A stretch of DNA of 64,000 bases from Bacillota bacterium (GCA_023443285.1 JAEZVB010000137.1:10110-74109), one strand, 5' to 3'; numbered from the stretch's first letter, positions 52,428 to 62,484 are shown. Translations and numbers: made by a program. The notes: generated by a model from the sequence alone, not told the origin.

Positions 52428-53108
52428 CTAACTACATTGCCTATACCTTCTATCAGGGAACACAATATTTTTCGTAAGATGTTTCCATGTATGTTTTAGC
52501 CTTATGTGTTTTATAATGTGCAGTGATGCTTTAGTTTGTTCTATAATTTCGTCATAGGTATTACTGCTTAATAACATTGTGATTATTTTAAGTGCTGTTT
52601 CTTCAGTTATTAACGCTTTTGGATTATCTTCACCTTGTAAGTTTGTTTTACCCCACATAGGATGCTTATCTCCACCAAATCTCCCCTTAAGAGATGCGCT
52701 AATTTTATCTTTTGTTTCTTGTGGTAACTTTGTTCCATATAGCGGGTTATTTACACCAGCATACTTACCAGTTAAAGTCTTACTCATCTTTGCGATACTT
52801 TCTGGAGTTAACCTACCGTCTACGCCGCCACTCTTGTTGTTATATCCAGTGTTAAAATTCAAGGTGTCAAAATGTTCTATATAATACTTTTCTTTTTCAT
52901 CCAAAGCATCTTTATTGCATATCTCTAGTACACTAAAGCAAAATTTTTGTTCTCCATATTTATCCCAAGCTCTCTGTAGATGTTGATTATAATGATATTT
53001 GCTATTTAGTGCATACTTATGTTTCTTCCATCGTCTTTCTATGTTCACAGACTGCCCAATGTACCTCTTGTGATTAACTGTGTTCTCGATACAATAAATA
53101 CCTACCAT
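52428..53108 (-). CDS. GIY-YIG homing endonuclease 1
   Basis: A 226-residue protein with GIYCIENTVNHKRYIGQ and RRWKKH (catalytic Tyr and Arg), then NUMOD-like segments (GRFGGDKHPMWGK) and a C-terminal HTH-like region. ATG 53108 has GAGGTGATT upstream. It is a free-standing gene inserted between tail genes. Confidence 0.85.
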   Translation of the reverse strand: MVGIYCIENTVNHKRYIGQSVNIERRWKKHKYALNSKYHYNQHLQRAWDKYGEQKFCFSVLEICNKDALDEKEKYYIEHFDTLNFNTGYNNKSGGVDGRLTPESIAKMSKTLTGKYAGVNNPLYGTKLPQETKDKISASLKGRFGGDKHPMWGKTNLQGEDNPKALITEETALKIITMLLSSNTYDEIIEQTKASLHIIKHIRLKHTWKHLTKNIVFPDRRYRQCS

Positions 53109-53161
53109 TGAATCACCTCTATTAAACAAAATAGAGAGCTAATGATAGCTCTCGTTGTATC

Positions 53162-53965
53162 TTAGTTACTCCTTATGGTTAACTCGCGAGGCAGTGATGG
53201 ATATCCGGCGTAATTCTGCTGTTGCCCATGTATTCCACAAGCGTAGAAACTACCGTCACACCCGCGCGATATCTCGAAGGATGTCGGTACAAATGAAAAA
53301 GGATAACGTAGGTTAACTACATTACCCTCTGAGGATTCCACCATGCGAGACTCGTAGGAGCTTGTGATAATACCGTTGATCCAATAGTTACTGTCGTAGG
53401 ACTGTGGGAGAACTATGGTTGAAGCTGTAGTACCAACTTGAGTCGTTCCTGAAGTTGTAGCTTTAGAACCAAAACAGGATTCCCCATCGGCAAACTCTGA
53501 GTTACAACTAAGTTGAAACGTACGGGAATGACTCAAGTTGGGTACTTGAGCTTTAACAGTGACCTCAAAAGTTGCTTCCTTTTGTTTAAGTATGGGAGCA
53601 TCCAGGTAGCCGTAGATAACTGGATTAACCAAAGTTGTATCCGTGAGACACTCAGGGTAAGGCACTTGGAATATACTACAGTCGCATCCACGGAAATCTG
53701 TGCCACTATAGAGTGCTGCAGTGAATTCATCAGATACGTTTGATATCCTAAGTGTAGTATCGTCAACCTTAGAATCACTACTGGACTTCACTGCGTCACG
53801 CTCAATAGGAACTGCAAGATACTGTTGTCCAGCAAAGGTTATATCTTGGTCTGCCGCACAGAGGTACAAGTTGCCTGTCTTAAGGTAGAGAATGTAGAGT
53901 TCAACTAGGAATACTGAGGATGACTCTTTGTAGGACATAAGCGTCACCGGAAGATTAAGTGCCAT
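53162..53965 (-). CDS. Minor tail protein (lambda gpL-like, DUF2163 type)
   Basis: A 267-residue protein with four Cys in C-terminal positions (CNSEFADGESC and RGCDGSFYAC). In lambda gpL such cysteines bind a [4Fe-4S] cluster; a similar cluster is likely here. It lies between the two homing endonuclease genes. Confidence 0.75.
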   Translation of the reverse strand: MALNLPVTLMSYKESSSVFLVELYILYLKTGNLYLCAADQDITFAGQQYLAVPIERDAVKSSSDSKVDDTTLRISNVSDEFTAALYSGTDFRGCDCSIFQVPYPECLTDTTLVNPVIYGYLDAPILKQKEATFEVTVKAQVPNLSHSRTFQLSCNSEFADGESCFGSKATTSGTTQVGTTASTIVLPQSYDSNYWINGIITSSYESRMVESSEGNVVNLRYPFSFVPTSFEISRGCDGSFYACGIHGQQQNYAGYPSLPRELTIRSN

Positions 53966-54799
53966 CTAAGCGACCACCCTCTTTCGGTAGTCAGAAAATT
54001 CTACGTTTTCCGTGAGATATTTCCAAGTTCTCTTTCCTTTAATATTGTAGACAACCATCGGAGTAACATTGATTTCTTTAGTTATTTCTTTGGGTGTTTT
54101 ACCTTCAGTAAGTAACTTAACAATTTCTTTGGCTTGATCTTCAGATATAAATGAACTTCCGAAATCTACATCTTTAGTTAACTCAGTCCAATATATTTTG
54201 TACCTTATAGACATAACCGCACTTTTGTTTAATTGAGTTATTCCTGCCACTTCATCTATTGTTTTACCTTCAGTAAGTAACTTAACAATTTCTTTGGCTT
54301 GATCTTCAGACAAATGTTTGAATCTAAAGTAAAAATCAATACCTTCAGTTAAGTGATTCCAACACTTCTTGTGTTTAATAGCACTAATAATCCCTGTATT
54401 AACTCCTGTTATAGCAGATATTTCATTGTGGCTAATCCTTTGTAGCAATAGATCAATTACGTGCCTTACTTGAGACTCCGTTACAACTGTATCTGTTTTT
54501 CTTCCATACTGGCCTCCATATGTCATATTGAAGCCGTATTTACGATCATAAGATTTATATTTGTCAATCCAATAGATTTCACGTTCATTAAGTTGTTCCT
54601 TAGTACATTGTTCAACTATAGTAAACGCAAATGATTTTTCTCCATATTTATCCCATGTATTTTGTAGGTATTTATTGCAATGTTGTTGTTTCTTTAGTTC
54701 ATTAATATGGTCATGCCATCGTTTTTCAATAGAAACACCCTGCCCTATGTACTTCTTGTGATTAACCATATTTTCGATACAATAGATACCACACGCCAA
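53966..54799 (-). CDS. GIY-YIG homing endonuclease 2
   Basis: A 277-residue protein with GIYCIENMVNHKKYIGQ and RWHDH, then three tandem HTH-like units of the form EDQAKEIVKLLTEGKT. TTG 54799 has AAGGAG upstream and places GIYCIEN at the N-terminus. The repeats probably form the DNA-recognition region. A paralogue of the endonuclease at 52428. Confidence 0.85.
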   Translation of the reverse strand: MACGIYCIENMVNHKKYIGQGVSIEKRWHDHINELKKQQHCNKYLQNTWDKYGEKSFAFTIVEQCTKEQLNEREIYWIDKYKSYDRKYGFNMTYGGQYGRKTDTVVTESQVRHVIDLLLQRISHNEISAITGVNTGIISAIKHKKCWNHLTEGIDFYFRFKHLSEDQAKEIVKLLTEGKTIDEVAGITQLNKSAVMSIRYKIYWTELTKDVDFGSSFISEDQAKEIVKLLTEGKTPKEITKEINVTPMVVYNIKGKRTWKYLTENVEFSDYRKRVVA

Positions 54800-54865
54800 A
54801 CTTATCAACTCCTTTTGTGTAAAATAAAAGACCAACATAAGTTGGCCTTGTGATAAACTATTGAA

Positions 54866-55240
54866 CTACAATGCTGTTTCAATAACAATTTCTGAAATAA
54901 ATCCTACAATAGTACCACCAGTTGACCCAGAAGTATATTCTCGGATATCTGTCATAGTTAACTTCGGATCAGCAAAACGACATGTTCTAGTAACACCGTC
55001 AGGATCAACAAAATAAAAAACGCTAGAGTTTCCTCCAACGCTATCGTGGAATGACTTAAGTATTAACCTCTGAGATGCATTGCCTTTACATGTTATCTTC
55101 CAAGTACGCAAAGGGTCTATAGCCATTCTTTGCACCTGACGTTTTTGTGACTCAAAAGTAACTGATCGGGTTGCATAAGCTGAAGTTTCTTCAATATCTT
55201 CTCTAAAGTCATACGGAAGTGGGAACGTTGGAATTGCCAT
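54866..55240 (-). CDS. Phage tail protein (lambda gpM-like)
   Basis: A 124-residue protein with RSVTFESQKRQVQRM and SVFYFVDPDG, as in minor tail proteins next to gpL. It overlaps the NlpC-like gene by one base (TAATG). Confidence 0.68.
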   Translation of the reverse strand: MAIPTFPLPYDFREDIEETSAYATRSVTFESQKRQVQRMAIDPLRTWKITCKGNASQRLILKSFHDSVGGNSSVFYFVDPDGVTRTCRFADPKLTMTDIREYTSGSTGGTIVGFISEIVIETAL

Positions 55241-55665
55241 TAGTTATCACCTGTCTTTCTACGGAACCCCGCGATAAACTTTACGCCACCCATGTTGAAC
55301 CAGAAGCGACATCTGTCGATAAACGAGCATCCGCCGTTGAACTCGCTGACCTTCGGATAGGTACTGAGGAATTTCCCATAGTTCAGGTAGACTCCAATGT
55401 GTCCCTCGCCGTTTATCTGGTAGTACAGAATGTCACCGTAGGTTAACTCATCGATATCTCTGGTCATACTGAAGTTCTTCATGAGGTACTTTTGCATATA
55501 CAGCGGTTCCTTCATGTACCAATCTTTAGTTTTAGGCTTTGGATAGTCATCAGGCCAACCGTGTTCTCTGTAGAATAACGATACGAGTCCGGCGCAATCC
55601 GCTGCTTCGAAGGATGACTCATTGAATCCGTAGGGTATCCCGATGTATTTCTTGAGGTCTTCCAT
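55240..55665 (-). CDS. Phage NlpC/P60 cell-wall peptidase (lambda gpK-like)
   Basis: A 141-residue protein with the Cys in AADCAGLVS and the His in GEGHIGVYL, the standard NlpC/P60 order. It probably degrades the wall at the tail tip on infection. AGAGGTG precedes the ATG. Confidence 0.78.
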   Translation of the reverse strand: MEDLKKYIGIPYGFNESSFEAADCAGLVSLFYREHGWPDDYPKPKTKDWYMKEPLYMQKYLMKNFSMTRDIDELTYGDILYYQINGEGHIGVYLNYGKFLSTYPKVSEFNGGCSFIDRCRFWFNMGGVKFIAGFRRKTGDN

Positions 55666-55737
55666 TAGATCACCTCTGTATATTTCTGTAAATCTGTGGT
55701 ATACTAAAGCTACTAAAGTAGCGATGGAGGGATTAAC

Positions 55738-56196
55738 TTGAGAAGAATAGTGGTTATCGCATGTTTACTTATGTTGTGCTTTGGGACAAGCGTAGTGAAT
55801 GCTGCTGATGTAACTGCGGATTTACTTGAGAAGTATCAAGATATGCAATATAGTACTGAAGCGGGGATAACTAAGGTTGATTACGATAGGAAATACCGTG
55901 AGTTGTACATTGCAACACAAAAGGCACAAGGTAAGATACCGCAGGAAACCTACGATAAATTCTCTAGTGCCTTACGTTCGTATGATAACGCGAGCACTAT
56001 ATGGAATACTCCAGGCCAAATGTTTAGATTTAATGAAGTTAAACCTTATGTAGATGAACCTGAGTATTTTAAGGTAAGCATGGTTAACGATGTATTCGGT
56101 AGATATTACAAGGATGATATCGTACAGTATCTCTTTAGGGAATCCAATGATAAGACAAGAGCATTAACCAAGGAAATACAAAAGGAGAGCAAATAA
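55738..56196 (+). CDS. Secreted protein encoded as a prophage moron
   Basis: On the plus strand within a minus-strand late operon. TTG start at 55738 with GGAGGG 6 bases upstream. A signal peptide (IVVIACLLMLCFGTSVVNA) is followed by about 130 hydrophilic residues, with no recognised family. A TATACT-type -10 box lies near 55700. It has its own terminator. Its reversed orientation, signal peptide and own control signals are typical of lysogenic-conversion genes. Confidence 0.72.
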   Translation: MRRIVVIACLLMLCFGTSVVNAADVTADLLEKYQDMQYSTEAGITKVDYDRKYRELYIATQKAQGKIPQETYDKFSSALRSYDNASTIWNTPGQMFRFNEVKPYVDEPEYFKVSMVNDVFGRYYKDDIVQYLFRESNDKTRALTKEIQKESK

Positions 56197-56211
56197 GCTC
56201 TCCTTAATTTT
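56180..56211. terminator. Bidirectional terminator between moron and tape-measure genes
   Basis: GGAGAGC/GCTCTCC perfect 7-bp stem with a 6-base loop containing the moron's stop codon; TTAATTTT follows on the plus strand and TTTT on the minus. Confidence 0.8.
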
Positions 56212-59200
56212 ATCTCCAGCCTGAACTTTTGTTTCTACCCATGATATTCGCTAGTGCTGCTGGGTTCTTCGCAATGATATCCATTACCTGTTCTGACGAA
56301 GGAGCCACAGGCATCACTACGACATTCCCATTGTTACCACCATTTTGAACCATTGCCATTAACATTTGATTCTGTTCTCTCATGAGAGCATTGGCTTCTA
56401 TCAAATGTTTGTTCTGAGATTCAGTCTGCTGGACATTAACGTTGACTATAGGCTGCGTAGCGAGTTCTGGGTTCTTAAAGTATGGAACATAAGTACCTCC
56501 CGTAGTTTCTGGAGTAAAGCCTAATTTATTACTAGCGTACTTCAAAAGTTTCTCTGAGTTCTGCGTGTTCCTCTCAGTTGGAATTATGACCTCTTCGCCA
56601 TCTTCCCCACCGATATCACCTTTAGTATTTAATAATGTTGGAGCGTTAATAATCCCTCCAGTAGCATGTTTTCCACCTTTACCACTATTCTTATAGAAAC
56701 TTCCGTTAGCCATAGCGGGGCCTGAAATACCACTAGCGTTAGCCTTGGAACCACTTTTGCCCATAGTACCAAAGAAACTAGAGGCCGCTGAAGCTTGCTT
56801 TTTGGTATCAAATAGGGCGTTCAGAGCATCATTCTGCATATCTCTTAGAATCTTCTTAAATGCACTTCTGCCACCATCAGCACTATCTAAGAAATCACCA
56901 ACGATATCTGCCTGGTATTGTCGGATAGATAACGCAGTGGCATTAGCGAGTTCCTTTTGTTTCCTTGCGGATTCTTCCATTGCTCTATAGTTATCTTGTT
57001 GACGATCAGAGTTTTCCTGAAGTGCCTTAGTGTCACCTCGTCTAGCTGCCTCAAGTAACCGTATAGCTTCTGCGAGTTCTTTAGTCCTATCTACGCCATC
57101 TTTAAGATTTCTAATACGTTCAACTTCAGCTTCTTGAGCTTTGACTTGAATATCCTGCAGGTCAGCGTAGTCTTTCGCAAGTTGTTCAGCATTAGTTTTA
57201 TACTGTTGATATCTTCTGGCTTCCGCTGATAACGCAATATTGTTCTCTCTAAGAGCATATAGCGGATCACGAGTATTTACTTGAGATTTCTGGATGGCTT
57301 CATCAGTATCTATGGACTTTAGCGCACGTTGTCTTTGGATATCCTTATCAAATACTCCAGAGAACATACCTTTAGTTATCTCTGCTTGCATCTTAGCGAA
57401 TTCTTTAGTTTTCTCATTGGCTTTTTTCTGTAGGTCATCCAATTGAGATAACGTCTGTCCAAGCATCGAGTTATCTTGAGATTCCTCACGGTTATCAAGT
57501 TTATACCGAATCTTCTCTTGTTTTGACATCTTGTTCCAGTCTTCTTGACTAATGCCTCTGGATACTTGAGATAACTCAGTTAACCCTTGTAGACTACTTC
57601 CGTTTAAATCAAGATGTACTCCAGTTCCATGAGGTACAGTATAAACACTAAAACCTGCCTTCTCAGCCATTCGTACAGCAGCGTTAAACTCATCGCTACC
57701 CCACTGCATGTTATCCCAAGCTATATCAAGTTTATCACCGGAGCCATGCCCACCAGGATCACCTTCACGATAACCACTTGTGACTACAGGTGTTACTCCA
57801 AGTTGACTTGAGATTTCTTGGATTAACGCAGATGCCGCAGATTTAACCGCAGGATTAACATTGTCAATATCTACGCCTGACTCTGTAGGCAATGAACCAC
57901 TTATGCTTGCCATTTGCTTCATCTCAGGATATTGATTAATGATATCTCCTGCAACCGACTCAAGTTGAGACTTTTGTGCTTCTATAGCTTTCATCTCTTG
58001 TTGAATCTGAAGCATACGCCCCTGTTCTAACTGCTGTCTCCTACGGATGGCTTCAACACTGTTTTCTCCAAAAAGTGACGTATAGGTTCCTAAGTCCTCA
58101 AGTGCTTCCTGATATTCAGCTTTGTTATTATCAAGGATGTTAAAGAGGTTCTTAGTATATCGCTTGAGTTCCAACTTATTTTCAGCGAAAGATGGATCGG
58201 TAGGAGCAAGGGCATCTTTAGATTTCCCATTGCCACCTAAGTCTTGACCTTCAACTTTATCGTATGCTTCAGAAATATCTAAATCTTTTTTCTTTAGTAA
58301 TTCTTCAGCTTCCGCAATTTGAGCATTGACTTTACCTAAAGTAGTAACAGCAGCAACCTTTTGGCGAGCATCTTCATTTAATCTATCGAATTCATCTCGC
58401 TTGCCTGAATTATATCCAAGGAAATCCCAGAATCCTACAGAGCCATTACCCATTCTTGTGCCGTATTGTTCAGCAAAAGCATCTCTCTTTTTAATAGCGT
58501 CGAGTGCCGCTTGTTCTTCTTTGGTTATGCTTCTTTCGCGATTTCTTCCGTCACTCGCAGTAGTAGCATCAAGATCGGCTAGGAATTTCTTCTCTTGTGC
58601 ATCTGATGCTCTACTGCTCATAGCGTCAGCCAATATTTGGAATGACTTCATAACTACATAAGCTGCACCTATGGATTTCGCAAGTGCGCCAAATCGAGAA
58701 CCAAGACTCGTTATTGCACCTTTTGCTGAACTAGATGCAGTAACGGTTGACCATAGTGACCCAATGAATTCCTTTAGTTTAGTATTTGCTAACACTTGTG
58801 CAACTTTATAACTCATAAGCATTTCAGCGAATAATCCAAGATAATGAATAGTTTTACTTACAGCATCCCTATGATCGTTTAACCATTGGACACCTGTAGT
58901 TAATCCTACGACCATATCTTTAAGTCCTGGTAATACTTCGTTTCCTAAAGTAATCCCAAAGACCTGCAATGATGCCTGAAGTTGCAAGAGTTTACTATTG
59001 AATGACTCCATACCTGTCTGTAGTAAACTTGCGGTTAACTCTGGAGATGCTTTGGTCTGTATGTCACTTAAGATTTTCTCAAATGTTTCCCAATTACTAA
59101 GCATGGCGCGAAGGTCATTTGCTCTAAATTTGCCTCCGCTCATGGCGTTTGCGAATTCATTAGCTTTCTCATCGTTAAGTCCATTAAATACTTTTGATAT

Positions 59201-60943
59201 ATCTCGCCATATCTCAACGCCATCTCTCATTTTACCAGTGGAATCATAAACTTCTACAGAGTATGCTTTAAGTGCTTGTGCGGCCTTCTTAAAGTCAACA
59301 TTAATCATTATTGAATTCAAAGCTGCACCAATGTTAGCCCCGGCCTTTGCGGTAACTGTAGATAATGTAGATATCATAGCGATAGCTTCAGCAGTATTGA
59401 AGTTCATATTATGGAAAACTGCGCCTGACCTTTGTATCCCTGAGAGTAACTCGGTTCCGGTGATACGAGCTGTATGTACTGCCACTGAAAACTCATCGAT
59501 AAACTTTCTTGCCCCTTGGAAGTCTAATCCCATAGATAAGATAACAGCCTCAAGGTCTTCTGCAGCTTTCTTAGGTTCAACAAAGTCTAACTTATGCATA
59601 ATCATAGCTAAGTTAGTGTAATACGTTAGTTCCTCTGGTGACTTAAAACGTCTGGATAGTACCTGCATCATATCCATAACATCCTTGACGTTTGCACCAT
59701 AACCTGTAGCGAATACTCCAGCTACCTCAGTTAAATGTTGGACATCATTAGTTAATCCTTGGGCATTATTGTGATACTGACTTGATAACTCAAGGTTCTG
59801 TTTGATCTTCAAACTTAACACTTCAGTTTCTCTAGTTATATCACTAATTATCGCAGGGATAGCTATGAGTCCACCAATAGCAATACCTGATCCAACCCAA
59901 AGCATATGTCTTCTAACGGTATTCATCGCAGTACCGAATGCAGAACTTGATAATCCTATAGACTTATTGAAGTTCTTTAGGTTCTTTTCAGTCTCTACGT
60001 ATTTAGCGGATAGTCCATTCATTTCACGCTTGTATTGACCGACAGTTTTCTCGCCAGATATCATTTGTTGATGCAATAGTTCCTGCTGTTTCCGTATGTT
60101 ACTCAACTGTTGACCGTAGGAAACCATTTGTGTTAACGCAGGTAAAGTTTTTGTATAGTCCCCATAGTTACCAAACTGTGCCAAAGGGTTCTTCTGAGTA
60201 GGAGAAACACCAAGAGAACCAAGTTGCCCCTCTAGTTTTCTTAGGTTATTACTAGATTTTTCAAAGGCCAACTCTGAAATCTTAGTGTTAGTCCTAAGTT
60301 TAGCGTTGATATCATCAACTATGGTGCTATATCGTTTGCCTAAAGATTCAATTCTAGATTGCTTACGGTTAAACTGTTTTTCCTCTAGTTTGTCTTGAGC
60401 AACTAAGGCACTATTTGATTTTGAGACTCTATCGCTTTCTACCTTTGTTATTTTCTTTTGAGATTCAATGGCAGTTCTTTCTTGAGCCTCAAGTATTGCC
60501 TGTCGTGCAGCAAATTGCTCCTTAAGGTTCGCTACATTTCCAGGATTTACATATCCAGTTTGCTTTGGTGGATCATCCTTGAAATACACTTGCTTCTCAG
60601 CGGGTACTTCTGAGTACTTCTTACGATATCCACCATCAGCTTTAGCTATAGCTTCCCTACGTTTTAACTCAGCAGCATCCATAGCTGCTCTCTCTTGTGA
60701 TTCTTTCCTGAGTCCAGCTATTCTATCTTGAGTTAAATTCGCTTGGTGTTTCATCTGGAGATCAAAGAGATTGTCAAGATGTTTCTTAAGAGCGTTAATG
60801 TCAATTAGAGATTTTCCATGTTCAGCTTTGTATATCTCATCTTTAGTCTTCTTCATTTCGCGCTTAAGATCATCAAGTGAGTTCTTAGCTTGACTTGTGC
60901 TAACCTCTATATTGAACTTTATCTGTTTATGTTCATCAGGCAC
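56210..60943 (-). CDS. Tail tape-measure protein with embedded M15-like peptidase domain
   Basis: A 1,577-residue protein that sets tail length. The N-terminal ~300 residues are coiled coil. A TP901-type core follows (about 370-640). Residues about 1020-1120 hold a D-Ala-D-Ala carboxypeptidase-like (M15) domain with GGHGSGDKLDIAW and VHLDL, the two metal-ligand motifs. More coiled coil, Gly-rich sequence and TLLNTKGDIGGEDGEEV near 1480 follow. GTG start with a GGTAGGTG site. The longest gene in the window. Confidence 0.9.
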   Translation of the reverse strand: MPDEHKQIKFNIEVSTSQAKNSLDDLKREMKKTKDEIYKAEHGKSLIDINALKKHLDNLFDLQMKHQANLTQDRIAGLRKESQERAAMDAAELKRREAIAKADGGYRKKYSEVPAEKQVYFKDDPPKQTGYVNPGNVANLKEQFAARQAILEAQERTAIESQKKITKVESDRVSKSNSALVAQDKLEEKQFNRKQSRIESLGKRYSTIVDDINAKLRTNTKISELAFEKSSNNLRKLEGQLGSLGVSPTQKNPLAQFGNYGDYTKTLPALTQMVSYGQQLSNIRKQQELLHQQMISGEKTVGQYKREMNGLSAKYVETEKNLKNFNKSIGLSSSAFGTAMNTVRRHMLWVGSGIAIGGLIAIPAIISDITRETEVLSLKIKQNLELSSQYHNNAQGLTNDVQHLTEVAGVFATGYGANVKDVMDMMQVLSRRFKSPEELTYYTNLAMIMHKLDFVEPKKAAEDLEAVILSMGLDFQGARKFIDEFSVAVHTARITGTELLSGIQRSGAVFHNMNFNTAEAIAMISTLSTVTAKAGANIGAALNSIMINVDFKKAAQALKAYSVEVYDSTGKMRDGVEIWRDISKVFNGLNDEKANEFANAMSGGKFRANDLRAMLSNWETFEKILSDIQTKASPELTASLLQTGMESFNSKLLQLQASLQVFGITLGNEVLPGLKDMVVGLTTGVQWLNDHRDAVSKTIHYLGLFAEMLMSYKVAQVLANTKLKEFIGSLWSTVTASSSAKGAITSLGSRFGALAKSIGAAYVVMKSFQILADAMSSRASDAQEKKFLADLDATTASDGRNRERSITKEEQAALDAIKKRDAFAEQYGTRMGNGSVGFWDFLGYNSGKRDEFDRLNEDARQKVAAVTTLGKVNAQIAEAEELLKKKDLDISEAYDKVEGQDLGGNGKSKDALAPTDPSFAENKLELKRYTKNLFNILDNNKAEYQEALEDLGTYTSLFGENSVEAIRRRQQLEQGRMLQIQQEMKAIEAQKSQLESVAGDIINQYPEMKQMASISGSLPTESGVDIDNVNPAVKSAASALIQEISSQLGVTPVVTSGYREGDPGGHGSGDKLDIAWDNMQWGSDEFNAAVRMAEKAGFSVYTVPHGTGVHLDLNGSSLQGLTELSQVSRGISQEDWNKMSKQEKIRYKLDNREESQDNSMLGQTLSQLDDLQKKANEKTKEFAKMQAEITKGMFSGVFDKDIQRQRALKSIDTDEAIQKSQVNTRDPLYALRENNIALSAEARRYQQYKTNAEQLAKDYADLQDIQVKAQEAEVERIRNLKDGVDRTKELAEAIRLLEAARRGDTKALQENSDRQQDNYRAMEESARKQKELANATALSIRQYQADIVGDFLDSADGGRSAFKKILRDMQNDALNALFDTKKQASAASSFFGTMGKSGSKANASGISGPAMANGSFYKNSGKGGKHATGGIINAPTLLNTKGDIGGEDGEEVIIPTERNTQNSEKLLKYASNKLGFTPETTGGTYVPYFKNPELATQPIVNVNVQQTESQNKHLIEANALMREQNQMLMAMVQNGGNNGNVVVMPVAPSSEQVMDIIAKNPAALANIMGRNKSSGWR

Positions 60944-60965
60944 ATCATCACCTACCTGTAGTATT

Positions 60966-61555
60966 CTAAACTAGTCCCATACGTCTTAACTCATGAACCG
61001 CTTCAGCACCTTCCAATGGAGCATCATCAGTAGAATCCGTGGAATTTAATTTTTTGAACCCTTCAAATATCCCTTCGATTTCAGGAACAGACAGCATTAG
61101 TATCTCTTTCTTAGGTAAACTCGTGTTCTGTAGAAGTCCCGCGACTAAACAATTGTGGTCTGGTTCGCCATCTGTTCCTTCTGTTTTTTTACTTGGCTAA
61201 TTCCAATCATAATCTCAATTATCTGCTGTGCTAATCCAGTGTCTAACCATTTCTTTATCTCATCTTTTGTCTCTTTAAATCTCAGGCCAATCTCTATAAC
61301 ACTAAGGATTTCATCCTTCATTTCTTCACCATAGGAAATACAACCGTTGTCCAATCGTTTAACAACTGGAACTCCATCTTCTATCTCCATATCTGCATTC
61401 ATAAAGGAAGTAAATGGCAAATCCATATTTACCTTTGAGAGAACCTGTGCTACCTCTTGTATATATCCCCAAGGTGTAGGGTATACCTTATGTTTATTAC
61501 CTTCAATATCAACTACGGTTTCACACAATGTATATACGTTCTTAACTTCTGACAA
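60966..61555 (-). CDS. Tail assembly chaperone GT fusion product by -1 frameshift
   Basis: The 0-frame reads the G-like protein. At 61184-61190 it meets the slippery heptamer A AAA AAA, followed by C. After a -1 shift the frame stays open for 72 residues, to TAG at 60966-60968, with KKTEGTDGEPDHN at the junction. The extension contains no other good start. Tail-chaperone genes of many siphoviruses use exactly this device, between major tail and tape-measure genes. Confidence 0.78.
61145..61555 (-). CDS. Tail assembly chaperone (lambda gpG-like)
   Basis: A 136-residue protein, TTG start with AGGAGTG upstream. Located between the major tail protein and the tape measure, as expected. Contains VQVLSKVNMDLPF-like sequence and a basic C-terminus with the slippery stretch. 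Family recognised by position, size and frameshift signal. Confidence 0.75.
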   Translation of the reverse strand: MSEVKNVYTLCETVVDIEGNKHKVYPTPWGYIQEVAQVLSKVNMDLPFTSFMNADMEIEDGVPVVKRLDNGCISYGEEMKDEILSVIEIGLRFKETKDEIKKWLDTGLAQQIIEIMIGISQVKKQKEQMANQTTIV

Positions 61556-61610
61556 TTATTATCACTCCTATAGATAAAGTAAGGGAGAGCTTATGCCCTC
61601 CCATTGTTCC

Positions 61611-62420
61611 TTATGATAACTGTTGAGAAATCTTAACGACATTTCCATCGGTTCTTGTGGTATCATAGAATACCTCAAATTCCAATGCTGGAGCCATAGC
61701 TTTTTGTCTCTCGTGGTCAATATCAAGTTTACCTGTAGCTTTAGCGCGGAATATCTGAGTATGCAGAGTAACTTTAGTCCCATCGCCCATATCCACAGGA
61801 TGACTTGTGTGTCTAATAGTTACAAACCCAGGAAGACTTGCGGTAGTCAATGTAGCAGTCCTAGAGATAGCATCAGTATAAATACCGTTGACACTAATGT
61901 ACTTGTTAGTTACTGAAGCTCCTAACGTAATAACACCAGCAGCCGTAATACCGAACTGTCCATCTTCAGGAGTCGCAGAAGTCGTAAAGGTCAACGCTGT
62001 GATATTTTGTAGTCCGTTAGCGTCATCCGAAAGAGTTACAATTGTTTGCGCTGGAACAATCGTAGTTAGGCTACCTGGAACAGTAAACGCTGTGCCACTT
62101 GCGATTAACGTAGGAGCAACATTAAAGATAATCTCGCCGTCATTACTCATGGTTGCTCCATTGGTTACTGCCATCCAATCAAGGTTAAACCGAGCTTCTG
62201 TAAAGGAAACCTTAACGTCCTGCTCTTTGTCGATAAGGTAAATCGGCTGGAGAGCGTCAGAACCATAGACTTTCTCAAGAGAACCACTGAAACTCAACTG
62301 CATCTTCTGTAGGGTTCCACAAGGAATTGACTTAGTTAATCCATTTTCTGTAACATTCATGTAAGCTGTGCCTACACCATTGACAACTATAGGTTTTCCG
62401 CCTGAAATTGTACCTGCCAT
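61611..62420 (-). CDS. Major tail protein
   Basis: A 269-residue beta-rich protein. An Ig-like insert lies at about residues 110-170 (TLIASGTAFTVPGSL, ATPEDGQFGITAAG). Its position upstream of the chaperone and downstream of the terminator-like gene fits the major tail-tube subunit. Confidence 0.78.
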   Translation of the reverse strand: MAGTISGGKPIVVNGVGTAYMNVTENGLTKSIPCGTLQKMQLSFSGSLEKVYGSDALQPIYLIDKEQDVKVSFTEARFNLDWMAVTNGATMSNDGEIIFNVAPTLIASGTAFTVPGSLTTIVPAQTIVTLSDDANGLQNITALTFTTSATPEDGQFGITAAGVITLGASVTNKYISVNGIYTDAISRTATLTTASLPGFVTIRHTSHPVDMGDGTKVTLHTQIFRAKATGKLDIDHERQKAMAPALEFEVFYDTTRTDGNVVKISQQLS

Positions 62421-62452
62421 TTACACATCAGTCCTTTTCTTTAGTTTTAACA

Positions 62453-62484
62453 ATAAGAAAAGACCACAGATTTCTCCGCAGTCT
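62453..62484 (-). terminator. Putative terminator upstream of the major tail protein gene
   Basis: AGACTGCG/TGTGGTCT stem with wobble pairs, followed on the minus strand by TTTTCTT. May moderate readthrough into the highly expressed major tail gene. Confidence 0.45.
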
